Below, in pieces: positions 42,359-51,156 of a DNA stretch of 64,000 nucleotides. A model generated the notes under the pieces. It was given only the letters and a program-made list of their open reading frames with translations, ran no database searches and was not told the DNA's origin. Numbering within the stretch: position 1 is the stretch's first letter; every line of letters begins with the position of its first letter. The position numbers and the translations under genes are program-made. Source of the stretch: Chloroflexota bacterium (GTDB lineage: Bacteria; Chloroflexota; UBA6077; JACCZL01). The stretch lies in the NCBI GenBank assembly GCA_020850535.1, contig JADZEM010000217.1, forward strand, positions 1 to 64,000, written 5' to 3'.

Positions 42359-43264
42359 GTGACAACAACGACCCTCCAACAGCCGGTCCCCGTGGCGGAG
42401 CGGGCCGCGCGCAACACGTCGCTCCAACTGGTGCGGCGGATCCTGCGGGTGCGCCTCGCGCCGCTGGCGGTGGGCATCCTCGGCGCATTCCTGCTCGTCG
42501 CGATCTTCGCCAACGTCATCCAGCGGTACGACCCGATCACCGATCAGTCGTACTCGGAGGCCAACGAGGGGCCGTCGATGGCCCACTGGCTCGGGACGGA
42601 CTACCTGGGCCGCGACATGTGGAGCCGACTGGTGCACGGCTCCCGCATCTCGCTGTTCGTCGGCCTGATCTCGGTGGGCGTGGGGCTGACGTTCGGCGTC
42701 AGCATCGGCGTGGCGGCCGGGTTCGTCGGGGGCAAGCTCGACGCCTTCCTGATGCGGATCACCGAATCGATCTGGACGTTCCCGGCCCTGATGCTGGCCC
42801 TGGCGATCACGTCGGTGCTGGGGCGCGGGCTGGTGCCGTCGATGATCGCCATCGGCATCGTCGGCATCCCGTACTTCGCACGGCTGGCGCGGGCCTCGAC
42901 GCTCACGGCCAGAGAGCTGGACTACGTCCTGGCCGCGCGGGCGCTCGGCGCACCGACGGTCCGCATCCTGACGAATCACATCCTGCCGAACATCGCGGCG
43001 CCGCTGATCGTGCAGGCGAGCCTGGGCCTCGGCACGGCGATCATCACCGAGGCGTCGCTGTCGTTCCTGGGCGTCGGCGTGCAGGCGCCGACGCCGTCCT
43101 GGGGGCTTGAGCTGCGGACGGGCTACCAGTACCTGGAGATCAATCCTGCCGTGGCGATCTTCCCCGGCGTGGCGATCTTCCTGACGGTGCTGGCATTCAA
43201 CTTCCTGGGGGATGCGCTCCGCACGGCGCTCGACCCGAGGCTGGCCCGGCGCGGCGGCGACTGA
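42359..43264 (+). CDS. ABC transporter permease, DppC-like
   Basis: A 301-residue permease with six membrane segments and the DppC-type N-terminal region. LGTDYLGRDMWSRLVHGSRI is the family signature and YVLAARALGAPTVRILTNHI the ATPase-contact EAA loop. GTG 42359 follows AAGGAG. It ends the plus-strand operon that began at 34284, and its 3' end faces the second transport set. Confidence 0.95.
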   Translation: MTTTTLQQPVPVAERAARNTSLQLVRRILRVRLAPLAVGILGAFLLVAIFANVIQRYDPITDQSYSEANEGPSMAHWLGTDYLGRDMWSRLVHGSRISLFVGLISVGVGLTFGVSIGVAAGFVGGKLDAFLMRITESIWTFPALMLALAITSVLGRGLVPSMIAIGIVGIPYFARLARASTLTARELDYVLAARALGAPTVRILTNHILPNIAAPLIVQASLGLGTAIITEASLSFLGVGVQAPTPSWGLELRTGYQYLEINPAVAIFPGVAIFLTVLAFNFLGDALRTALDPRLARRGGD

Positions 43265-43368
43265 GCGCGATGGCCCGTCACCCCCGTGTGCTCTCTCGCA
43301 TGCGGGAGAGGGGACGTCCAGTCTCAGCAAGCTGGCTGACGGCTGATGTCGAGCGCACGCACCCCACT

Positions 43369-43529
43369 GTCATCCTGAGCGCAGCGAAGGACCTCACCCG
43401 CTGACCGTCACGTGGCGCGTCAGCGGGTGACGCCCTTCACTGTCCTGAACGCGCGGCCACGGCAACAGTAGCCGCTGACCGTCAACGCTCGCGTCAGCGG
43501 GTGAGGTCCTTCGCTGCGCTCAGGATGAC
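43369..43529. repeat. Family B inverted repeat between convergent transport operons
   Basis: The arms run GTCATCCTGAGCGCAGCGAA to GGACCTCACCCGCTGACCG and back through CAGCGGGTGAGGTCCTTC to CTCAGGATGAC. Two smaller hairpins, both CCGCTGACCGTCA against a TCAGCGG half, lie inside. Placed tail-to-tail between two operons, it may also end transcription in both directions. The rest of the 43265-43613 gap has no gene. Confidence 0.75.
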
Positions 43530-43613
43530 AAGGCGGAGTCGCACGCTTTGCACGCGAGGACGTCTCGTCGGCGACCGAAACCACCCCGCCCAAACGCGCA
43601 CACGGAGTGGAGG

Positions 43614-44507
43614 TCAATCCTGCAGGCGCGGGTCCAGCACGTCGCGCAGCCAGTCGCCGACCAGGTTGATCGCCAGCACCGTCAGCATGATCCCCAGGCC
43701 TGGGAACGTGGCGATCCACCAGCCTGTGGCGAGGTACTGCCGGCCGTCCGCCAGCATCGAGCCCCAACTGGGGATGCGCGGCTCCACACCCAGCCCCAGG
43801 AACGACAACGACGCCTCCGAGATGATCATGCGGGCTACCTCGAAGGTGGCGATCACGATCACTGGCGTCATGACGTTCGGCAGGATGTGGCGAAACAGGA
43901 TGCGGAGGTCGCCCACGCCGAGCGTGCGCGCGGCCAGGACGAATTCCTGCTCGCGGACGACCAGCGTCTCGGCACGCACGATGCGGGCGTAGGTCACCCA
44001 GGCCACGATACTGAGCACCACGATGAGATTGACGAGGTTCGCGCCGATCACCGCGACCACGGCGATAGCCAGCAGGACGAACGGGAACGCCAGCTCGACG
44101 TTCGAGACCCAGCCGATCACGTCGTCCACGAGACCGCCGTAGAAGCCCGAGAGCAGTCCGAGCGAGATGCCGATGGCCCCCGAGAGGGCCACCGCCGACA
44201 GGCCCACCAGCAGGGCGACGCGCGTCCCGTAGATGATCCGACTGAGCACGTCGCGCCCGACCTGGTCGGTGCCGAGGACGTAGGCGCTGCCGGCCTGGAA
44301 CGGCGGACGCAGCCGCCGGGCGACGTCCTGATCGTTCGGGTCGTGCGGCGCGATGAACGGCGCAAAGATCGCGGAGAGCACGACCAGCGCGAGGATCGCC
44401 AGGCCGATCAGCGCCGATGGTCTGCGCGGCAGTGTCAGCCGGCGACGCCGCGCCGCGGCCGGGAGGGCCGGGGCAGTCGTGCCGGCCGAGGTGACGATTC
44501 CAGACAT
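43614..44507 (-). CDS. ABC transporter permease, DppC-like (second set)
   Basis: A 297-residue permease with six membrane segments. LGTDQVGRDVLSRIIYGTRV and FVLAARTLGVGDLRILFRHI match the DppC signature and the ATPase-contact loop. The start at 44507 overlaps the DppB stop by one base (TGATG). It is the last gene of the minus-strand set and lacks a neighbouring ATPase. Confidence 0.95.
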   Translation of the reverse strand: MSGIVTSAGTTAPALPAAARRRRLTLPRRPSALIGLAILALVVLSAIFAPFIAPHDPNDQDVARRLRPPFQAGSAYVLGTDQVGRDVLSRIIYGTRVALLVGLSAVALSGAIGISLGLLSGFYGGLVDDVIGWVSNVELAFPFVLLAIAVVAVIGANLVNLIVVLSIVAWVTYARIVRAETLVVREQEFVLAARTLGVGDLRILFRHILPNVMTPVIVIATFEVARMIISEASLSFLGLGVEPRIPSWGSMLADGRQYLATGWWIATFPGLGIMLTVLAINLVGDWLRDVLDPRLQD

Positions 44508-45424
44508 CAGCTGAAGCGCACCCGTGGATTGAGATAGGCGTAGAGCACGTCGACCAGGAAGTTGACGACAGTGTAGGCGACAGCTACCAGGAAGACCGCG
44601 GCCTGAACGACCGGGTAGTCGCGCCCGCCGATGCTGCTGACGGCCAGCCGGCCTATGCCCGGCCACGCAAAGATCGTCTCGACGATGATCGCGCCGCCGA
44701 TCAAGTGCGCGAGATCCAACCCGAGCACCGTCACGACCGGCAGCAGCGCGTTGCGGAGGGCATGGCGGCGCAACACCAGCGCTTCCGACAGGCCCTTGGC
44801 GCGCGCCGTGCGGATGTAGTCCTGCCCGAGCACGTCGATCAGCCCGGAGCGGACCAGCCGCGCCGTCCGCGCCATGCTGTACATCGCCAGCGTGACGGCG
44901 GGCAGGATCAGGTTCTGCCAGCCGCCCCGCCCGAACGGCGGCAGCAGCTCGAGCTGGACCGAGAAGAACAGCAGCAGCATGATCCCGAGCCAGAAGCTGG
45001 GGATACTCTGCCCGAGCAGCGCCACGAACATCGCGGCCTGATCGACGATGGTGCCGCGCCACGCCGCCGCGATCAGCCCGGCCGGGACGGCCACCAGCAC
45101 GGCAATTGCCATCGCCGCGAGGGTCAGCTCCAGCGTGGCCGGCAGCCGCTCGATGACCAGGGAGAGGGCCGGCTCGGACTGGCGAATCGAGCGGCCGAAG
45201 TCGCCGCGCACCGCCCCCGAGAGGAACCGTCCGTACTGCACGAGGATCGGATCGTTGAGGCCGAGCCGCTCGCGGACCTGATCGCGCTCCTGCTGGGTCG
45301 CGTCGAGCGGCAGCAGCAGCGCGGCCGGGTCACCGGTCGCGAAGAGCAGGCCGAACGTGACCAGGGAGACGCCGAAGACGACGGCGACTCCCTGGATCAG
45401 ACGACGAAGGATGTACCGCTGCAC
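44507..45424 (-). CDS. ABC transporter permease, DppB-like (second set)
   Basis: A 305-residue DppB-type permease: YILRRLIQGVAVVFGVSLVT, FATGDPAALLLP in the periplasmic loop, and YIRTARAKGLSEALVLRRHA as the contact loop. It starts 12 bases after the binding-protein stop. It is diverged from the plus-strand DppB, so the two sets are distinct transporters rather than a recent duplication. Confidence 0.95.
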   Translation of the reverse strand: MQRYILRRLIQGVAVVFGVSLVTFGLLFATGDPAALLLPLDATQQERDQVRERLGLNDPILVQYGRFLSGAVRGDFGRSIRQSEPALSLVIERLPATLELTLAAMAIAVLVAVPAGLIAAAWRGTIVDQAAMFVALLGQSIPSFWLGIMLLLFFSVQLELLPPFGRGGWQNLILPAVTLAMYSMARTARLVRSGLIDVLGQDYIRTARAKGLSEALVLRRHALRNALLPVVTVLGLDLAHLIGGAIIVETIFAWPGIGRLAVSSIGGRDYPVVQAAVFLVAVAYTVVNFLVDVLYAYLNPRVRFS

Positions 45425-45436
45425 GATGGCGGCTGA

Positions 45437-47155
45437 CTAGCTGACCGACGCCGACCAGATGATGATCGGCTCCAGGTTGGTCGGCTCGAAGCCCTTGACG
45501 CGCTTGTTGACGCCGTAGAGGTAGGTGATCTGTTGCAGGAAGATCATCGGGGCCTCGTCGTGCTGGATCAGCTGGGCCTTCATCAGCGCCTCGCGCCGCT
45601 TGGCCTCGTCCAGGGTGGTCCGCCCGATGTCGGCCAACTGGTTGAACTCGTCGTTCTTCCAGCGCGCCCAGATCGTCCCACGCCCGGAGTGGAAGTGCGT
45701 CGAGAACGTGTTGTCCGGGTCGAACAGCTCGGTCGACATGCCGATGTCATGGATCGGCGCGCGCTTCTTGGCCTGGACGCCGTCGTAGAAGCTGCCCCAC
45801 TCAAACGTCTGCACCTTGACGTTGACGCCGACCTTCGCCAGTTGCCCGGCGACGACCGTGGCGATCTCCTTGTCCTGCGGATAGCGCCCATCGGTGCTGT
45901 CAAGCTGCACGTCGAAGCCGTTCGGGAAGCCGGCCTCGGCCAGCAGCGCCTTGGCCTTGTCGATGTTGTGCTCGTACGGCTTGATCGAGGCGTTGTAGGC
46001 GAAACATTCGGGGATCACCGAGCTCGCCAGCCGCTTGCCGTAGCCGTTGAGCGTGTTCTTGATGATCGCGTCCACGTCGACGGCGTGATTCAGCGCCTGC
46101 CGAACCCGCTTGTCTTTGAACGGCTCGAAATTGATCGTATCGAGGTTCATCAGGAAGGCGCGGTTGCTGGTGACCTCGATGCCGGTGGTCTTGTCGCCGT
46201 TCTTGATCGACTCGAAGTCGATGGGCGGGATCGCAGCGGCGATGTCGACGGCCCCGGTCTTGACGGCAGCGACGCGCGCCGCGCCCTCCGGAATCGGCTT
46301 GAAGACGACCGTCTTGACCTTTGGCTCGCGCCAGTGGCCCGGCACGGCTTCGAGGGTGACGGCCTCGTCCTTCTGCCAGGACACGAACTTGTACGGGCCG
46401 GCCCCAACCGGCTTCTTGGCGACGCCCTCCGGCCCGACCTCCTTCGCGTACTTCGGCGGCAGCATGTGGCCATAGTTCATCGAGAGGCGGCTCGGCAGCG
46501 AGGGATCCGGCGCCTTGGTGACCAGCCGCACCGTCAGCGGATCGACGATCTGAACCTCGCCGATGGTGTTCAGCGTCGAGGCCATGACCGCCTTGGTGGC
46601 CGGGTCCAGCACCCGCTCGATGGAGTACTTCACCGAGTCGGCGTTGAACGGCTCGCCGTTGTGGAAGGTGACACCGTCGCGGAGCTTGATCTCCCAGGTC
46701 TTGTCGTCGATGCTCTTGTACGACGTTGCTAGCCCCGGCTGGAGCTTTCCTTCCTTGTCGCGCGTGAGCAGCGTGTCGTAGATGTTGAGCGTGATGCTCC
46801 ACACAGCAGCCGAGGCGGTGGCCTGCGGATCGAGCGTATCGGGATCGATGCCCTGGGCGATGGTGAGCGTGCCGGCCGGCGCAGCGCCGGCGGCCGGCTT
46901 GGCATCGGCGGCCGGCTTGGCGGCCTCAGCCGGCTTCGCCTCCGTCTTGGCGGCCGGCGCATTGGTCGCGGCCGGTGCGGCCGCGGCGGGCTTGCTCTCG
47001 GCCGGCTTGCTCTCGGCCGGCTTCGACTCCGCTGGCTTGGCGGGCGCGGCGGGCTGTTGCTGGCAGGCGGCCAGCAGTCCGCCGCTCACCACGGCCAGCA
47101 GCCCGACGAAACGGCGACGCGTCAGCACGGTGCTACGTCGCATCTGATCTCCCAT
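45437..47155 (-). CDS. ABC transporter substrate-binding lipoprotein (second set)
   Basis: A 572-residue SBP_bac_5 protein. The signal shows a twin-arginine motif (LTRRRFVGLL) and lipobox LAAC, then an AKPAESKPAE-type linker of about 70 residues. The mature domain begins GTLTIAQGIDPDTLDPQATA and includes LRDGVTFHNGEPFNADSVKY, typical of dipeptide/oligopeptide binding proteins. ATG 47155 is supported by GGGAGC upstream; ATG 47143 is possible. First gene of the minus-strand transport set. Confidence 0.93.
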   Translation of the reverse strand: MGDQMRRSTVLTRRRFVGLLAVVSGGLLAACQQQPAAPAKPAESKPAESKPAESKPAAAAPAATNAPAAKTEAKPAEAAKPAADAKPAAGAAPAGTLTIAQGIDPDTLDPQATASAAVWSITLNIYDTLLTRDKEGKLQPGLATSYKSIDDKTWEIKLRDGVTFHNGEPFNADSVKYSIERVLDPATKAVMASTLNTIGEVQIVDPLTVRLVTKAPDPSLPSRLSMNYGHMLPPKYAKEVGPEGVAKKPVGAGPYKFVSWQKDEAVTLEAVPGHWREPKVKTVVFKPIPEGAARVAAVKTGAVDIAAAIPPIDFESIKNGDKTTGIEVTSNRAFLMNLDTINFEPFKDKRVRQALNHAVDVDAIIKNTLNGYGKRLASSVIPECFAYNASIKPYEHNIDKAKALLAEAGFPNGFDVQLDSTDGRYPQDKEIATVVAGQLAKVGVNVKVQTFEWGSFYDGVQAKKRAPIHDIGMSTELFDPDNTFSTHFHSGRGTIWARWKNDEFNQLADIGRTTLDEAKRREALMKAQLIQHDEAPMIFLQQITYLYGVNKRVKGFEPTNLEPIIIWSASVS

Positions 47156-47304
47156 CTGATCGCTCCCCTACTCACCGACGCCGCCACGCACAACACGCTT
47201 TCCGAGACGTCGAGGTGCCTTCAGAAACGTCACAATGTCGAGCGGGCTACTCAAGTACATGCCACAAAGTGTAGCAGGCATCCAGAGGCGTCGGGGACGG
47301 GCAT

Positions 47305-47409
47305 AGGGCGATTGCATGATGGCCTCGTCGTGCGGCCCCGTCGGGGCTTTCAAACCCCGACCGCTCATTGACGGCGTTTCGGGAACACAGACGAACACGC
47401 AATCGCCCT
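47305..47409 (+). repeat. Family A palindromic element, short form
   Basis: A 105-bp copy bounded by AGGGCGATTGCATG and CGCAATCGCCCT, with GTCGGGGCTTTCAAACCCCG inside. It represents the minimal unit of the family: two terminal inverted repeats and one central dyad. It lies between the binding-protein gene and the methyltransferase-like gene. Confidence 0.8.
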
Positions 47410-47462
47410 GGGAACCGACGTCCCCGACCTCCGGATCGGACGCTCCTTGTGGACCTCGGCGC

Positions 47463-48458
47463 TCAGGCCCTTGCGCGCAGGGCGTCACGTGCCGCCGACG
47501 CCACGCTGTCGGCAACAGACGGCGTGTTGGAGCATCCCGGTGCGACCAGCAGGCCCCGACCGCCGGTGTTGTCGATGGCGGCCTGGACCTCGCGGGCCAC
47601 GTCCCCGGGCTTGAGGTTGAGGTCGGCCGGCTTGGTGGTCACGCCGCCGGCCACCGCCTTGCCGGTCCGGTCGGCCAGGGCGCGCAGGCTCGGGTTGCGG
47701 CCGCCCAGCGAGTAGTTGAAGGCGTGGGCGGGATACTCGGCGAAGATGTCGAAGAAGACGGCCTCACCGCAGGTGTGCAGCAGGTTGAACGCGCCGTCCG
47801 ACACCGCGTCGAGGATCTTCAGGTCGTCGGCGACGGCCCACTCACGGTACTCATCCTGCGTAACCAGCCCGTCGGTCCCGATGTTGGTGGCGTAGAACAG
47901 ACCGTCTGCGCCCGCCGCCAGCGCCGCGCGAGCGTAGCCGGCCATCGTCTCGGTCACGGCATCGAGCGCGGTCCGCAGCGCGGCCGGGTGCTCCTGCATG
48001 GCCGACCGCAGCGCAACAACGTCGCCCGGCTGCAGACGCCGCACGATCATCAACGGGTTGAAGATCGTCCAGATGATCGGGATGTCGCCAACGGCCGCCC
48101 GGATCAGCTTCAAGGCTTCGAGCTGCTCCCCGAGCGGGCCGGACGTCCAGTCGACCGGGCGGAGCGAGTCCAGCTCCCGCGGCGTTGACACGGCGGTCTT
48201 GACCAGCGTCGGGTTGACGGTCCGCTCGCCTGACGCCTGCCAGACGGATCCGAACGCCTCTTCGAACGCCTGCGCCCGGGTCTGCGGCTTCAGAAAGTCG
48301 AAGTCGAAATCGGCCAGGACGCGCAGCGTCTCGGCAGCCAGATCCTCAGCGCTGTTCTCCCGCGCAAAGTTGTGCGCCCAGAAGGCGTAAGGCGGACGGT
48401 CAACTTCCTGGCCGGCCAGTGCCGCCAGTACGCGCTCGCGCTTGGTCATGTTGGACAC
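47463..48458 (-). CDS. Uroporphyrinogen-decarboxylase-fold protein, corrinoid methyltransferase-like
   Basis: A 331-residue UroD-fold protein. The HemE N-terminal Arg motif is not evident. Instead, a His-x-Cys pair in LLHTCGEAVFFD and a later Cys in VAPGCSNTP match the zinc ligands of MtaA/MtbA-type cobalamin-dependent methyltransferases. It probably transfers a methyl group involving a corrinoid protein, but no corrinoid protein is encoded nearby. GTG 48458 is chosen for GGGAGGG five bases upstream; ATG 48449 is 14 bases from it. HemE function is unlikely. Confidence 0.8.
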   Translation of the reverse strand: MSNMTKRERVLAALAGQEVDRPPYAFWAHNFARENSAEDLAAETLRVLADFDFDFLKPQTRAQAFEEAFGSVWQASGERTVNPTLVKTAVSTPRELDSLRPVDWTSGPLGEQLEALKLIRAAVGDIPIIWTIFNPLMIVRRLQPGDVVALRSAMQEHPAALRTALDAVTETMAGYARAALAAGADGLFYATNIGTDGLVTQDEYREWAVADDLKILDAVSDGAFNLLHTCGEAVFFDIFAEYPAHAFNYSLGGRNPSLRALADRTGKAVAGGVTTKPADLNLKPGDVAREVQAAIDNTGGRGLLVAPGCSNTPSVADSVASAARDALRARA

Positions 48459-48513
48459 GAGAACCCTCCCGAGTTCTCCACCCTCTCTCCAGGGCAGGCG
48501 TCCCGCGTCGTCG

Positions 48514-49686
48514 TCAGCCGAGCAGCCGCTCCAGCAACGCGAGGTAGCCACGAACACCCCGCACGAGCTGCTCTGCCGCCACGCGCTCGTTCGGTTGGTG
48601 CGCCAGCTTGTCATCGCCCGGCCCGAAGATGACCATCGGGATCCCGGCGCCGACCCACATGCCGCCATCAGTGTAGTACGTCGCGCCGCGTACCTTCGCC
48701 TCGGCGCCCGAGATTTCGGTGACCGCGGCGGCGGTTGCGCGGATCAGCGGGTGCCCGGTGGGCGTCTCCACGGGCGGCATGTCGTTCCCGACGTTGATCT
48801 GGAGCCGCAGGCCCGGCGTCGTCGACTCCAGCTCGGCGGCCATGTCGCGGATCTCCTGCACGATCTGGTCGTGATCCTGCCCGGGCAGCGTCCGCAGATC
48901 GACGGTCGCCTCGGCGCGGTCCGGCACGACGTTCGTCTTGATGCCCCCGCTGATCGTCCCGAGGTTCATGGTGGGCGGGGCCAGCAGCTCGTGCGGGGTG
49001 TACGGGACCTTCGGCCAGCGGTCGCCGAGCCAGCGCAGCAACGTGATGACGTGCTCGATGGCGTTGATGCCGAGATGCGGCATCGAGCCGTGCGCCGTCT
49101 TCCCCTGCCCGATGATCTGGAGCCAGATCGCGCCCCGATGCGCCGCGACCACGTCCAGGTTGGTCGGCTCGCCGATGACGATCCAGCCGACGCCGTCCAG
49201 ACCGCCGGTGTCGCGCAGGTGCTGCGCGCCGGCGCAGTCCACCTCCTCGCCGATGGTCACGGCGAACCGCACGTCGCCTTTCGGCCGCCAGCCCTGTCGG
49301 CGCGCGGAGGCCATCGCCACCAGCATCGCGGCCAACCCGGCCTTCATGTCAGTCGCGCCGCGCCCCCACAGCTCGCCATCCACCAGATCGCCCGAAAACG
49401 GCCCATGGTCCCAGGCGACATCGCCGGGCGGGACCGTGTCAGCATGGCCGGACAGCATGACGGCCGGGCGCTCGCCGGTCCCTGTGAGGGTCACCAGCAG
49501 GTTTGGTCGACGGGGCAGGACGTCGACGATCTGAGGCGCAAAGCCCCAGGCGGCGGCTCGCTCGGCCAGCACCCGAACGACACCCTCCTCGTCGCCGGGC
49601 GGGTTCACGCTGGACGTGCGGAGCAGGTCGCGGAGCAGCTCGACGACGGCATCGGACTCGGCGGCGGACAGGTTCTCGTGCAGCAT
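48514..49686 (-). CDS. M20-family metallopeptidase (ArgE/DapE-like)
   Basis: A 390-residue di-zinc hydrolase. AVMLSGHADTVPPG and LWGRGATDMKAG carry the first metal and bridging Asp, TIGEEVDCAG the catalytic Glu pair, and GEPTNLDVVAAHRG the substrate loop start. A late GPGDDKLAHQPNE holds the last metal His. Members deacylate N-acyl amino acids or cleave short peptides. The 3' neighbour begins 55 bases on, in the same direction. With two peptide-type transporters upstream, peptide use is plausible but unproven. Confidence 0.92.
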   Translation of the reverse strand: MLHENLSAAESDAVVELLRDLLRTSSVNPPGDEEGVVRVLAERAAAWGFAPQIVDVLPRRPNLLVTLTGTGERPAVMLSGHADTVPPGDVAWDHGPFSGDLVDGELWGRGATDMKAGLAAMLVAMASARRQGWRPKGDVRFAVTIGEEVDCAGAQHLRDTGGLDGVGWIVIGEPTNLDVVAAHRGAIWLQIIGQGKTAHGSMPHLGINAIEHVITLLRWLGDRWPKVPYTPHELLAPPTMNLGTISGGIKTNVVPDRAEATVDLRTLPGQDHDQIVQEIRDMAAELESTTPGLRLQINVGNDMPPVETPTGHPLIRATAAAVTEISGAEAKVRGATYYTDGGMWVGAGIPMVIFGPGDDKLAHQPNERVAAEQLVRGVRGYLALLERLLG

Positions 49687-49772
49687 GCTTCAGGATAGCC
49701 CGTCTTTCCAGCCGACGAGTAGGCAGGGGGTGAGCGCGCGTGCTACCGTCCCTGGCCAGAAGGGGTCTACCG

Positions 49773-50762
49773 ATGCCAACCGTGTTCATCGCTATTCCGT
49801 TCTTTGTGACCCGAGATCCATCGCCGCTGGACAAGCTTGAAGCCGCCGGGTGGACCGTCAAGCAGGTTCCCGAAGGTGTCCGACCGAACGAGGATCAGCT
49901 GATCGAGCTGCTCGAAGGCGTCGACGCGACGGTGGCCGGCGGCGAGCCGTACACCCGCAAGGTGCTGTCCCAGGCCCGGAGCCTGAAGCACGTCGCCCGC
50001 TGGGGCGTCGGCTTCGACCGGGTGGATCTGGACGCGGCCACCGACGAAGGCGTCCTGGTCACGACGACGCAGGGCGCGAACGACTGGGGCGTTGCCGATC
50101 ACGCCGTGGCACTGATGCTGGCCTGCGGGCACCTGGTGGTGTCGGCGCACCTGGAGATGATGGAGAAGGGCTGGACGCGTGCCATCGGCGACGACCTCTG
50201 GCGGCAGAAGGTCGGCATCTTCGGGCTGGGGCGGATCGGGCGCGGCGTGGCGCAGCGGGTGCACGGCTTCGAGGCCGAGATCCTGGGCCACGACCCCTGG
50301 GCCGACCCGAAAGCGTGCGCCGAGCTGGGCATCAAGCTCGTCTCGCCCGAGGAGCTGCTCCGCGAGGCTGACTACGTCACGCTGCACCTGCCGCTCAACG
50401 CGGACACGCACCATTTCGTGAACCGCGAGCGGCTGGCGCTGATGAAGAAGACGGCCTACCTTGTGAACACGGCACGCGGCGGCCTGGTGAACGAGGACGC
50501 GCTGTACGACGCGCTCACCTCGGGGCAGATCGCCGGGGCCGGGTTGGACGTGCGGGAGCAGGAGCCACCCACGGACACGCGGTTCAACACGCTGCCCAAC
50601 GTCATCCTGAGCCCGCACAACGCCGGTATCACCCATCAGACAGTGTCCGCCATGAGTCACATGGCGGTGGACAGCATCCTGAGCGGCTGGCGCGGCGAGA
50701 AGCCGCACGGGCTGCTGACGCCCGGAGCCTGGGAGAAGCGCCGGACGTTTTCGGGGTCGTAG
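49773..50762 (+). CDS. D-2-hydroxyacid dehydrogenase (SerA-like), tandem copy 1
   Basis: A 329-residue enzyme that interconverts 2-oxo acids and D-2-hydroxy acids with NAD(P)H. GLGRIGRGVAQRV is the nucleotide-binding loop, VNTARGGLV has the catalytic Arg, the Glu lies in DVREQEPP, and the catalytic His in SPHNAG. ATG 49773 has AAGGGG eight bases upstream. It shares the unusual TTTQGANDWGVADHA segment with the next gene. No ACT domain is present. Confidence 0.92.
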   Translation: MPTVFIAIPFFVTRDPSPLDKLEAAGWTVKQVPEGVRPNEDQLIELLEGVDATVAGGEPYTRKVLSQARSLKHVARWGVGFDRVDLDAATDEGVLVTTTQGANDWGVADHAVALMLACGHLVVSAHLEMMEKGWTRAIGDDLWRQKVGIFGLGRIGRGVAQRVHGFEAEILGHDPWADPKACAELGIKLVSPEELLREADYVTLHLPLNADTHHFVNRERLALMKKTAYLVNTARGGLVNEDALYDALTSGQIAGAGLDVREQEPPTDTRFNTLPNVILSPHNAGITHQTVSAMSHMAVDSILSGWRGEKPHGLLTPGAWEKRRTFSGS

Positions 50763-50764
50763 GC

Positions 50765-50798
50765 CGTGGATCGTGGATCGTGGATCGTGGATCGTGGA
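50765..50798 (+). repeat. Heptamer array CGTGGAT (about five units)
   Basis: Four perfect copies and a partial fifth start two bases after the dehydrogenase stop. Read as GTGGATC, the unit is nearly the reverse complement of the GACCCAC units at 51050-51140. Confidence 0.85.
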
Positions 50799-50851
50799 AG
50801 CAAACGGGTTCACGTGTACGGCGGTTTCAGTGCATCCTTGCAAGTTCCCAT

Positions 50852-51017
50852 GTCATCCTGAGCGCAGCGAAGGATCTCACCCGCTGACCGTCAACGCTCG
50901 CGCCACCCGCCGAGCGTCACGTTGCACCCCACCCGCTGACGGTCAACGTTCGTGTCACCCGCTTGACCGTCAGCGTTCGCGTCAGCGGGTGAGGTCCTTC
51001 GCTGCGCTCAGGATGAC
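50852..51017. repeat. Family B long inverted repeat
   Basis: The outer arms GTCATCCTGAGCGCAGCGAA and TTCGCTGCGCTCAGGATGAC are perfectly complementary. They extend inward through GGATCTCACCCGCTGACCG and CAGCGGGTGAGGTCC with small mismatches. The centre repeats ACCCGCTGAC and TCAACG-type words. It is flanked by the two opposed heptamer arrays. Confidence 0.85.
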
Positions 51018-51049
51018 AATTGGAGCTTGCATGCTTTCACCAACATCTA

Positions 51050-51140
51050 CGACCCACGACCCACGACCCACGACCCACGACCCACGACCCACGACCCACG
51101 ACCCACGACCCACGACCCACGACCCACGACCCACGACCCA
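51050..51140 (+). repeat. Heptamer array CGACCCA (13 perfect units)
   Basis: Thirteen exact 7-bp units fill 91 bases and end 16 bases before the ATG of the next dehydrogenase. No spacers occur, so this is not a CRISPR array. A perfect array of this length is expected to be length-variable. Confidence 0.95.
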
Positions 51141-51156
51141 ACACCCTGGAGTTGCC

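Noticed and set aside
43614-45062. A 482-residue extension of the DppC-like permease
   Set aside because: The added residues are an out-of-frame reading of the DppB gene. ATG 44507 gives a normal family length and a coupled start.
47463-48458. hemE (uroporphyrinogen decarboxylase) for haem synthesis
   Set aside because: The fold agrees, but zinc-ligand motifs of methyltransferases are present and no haem genes are nearby.
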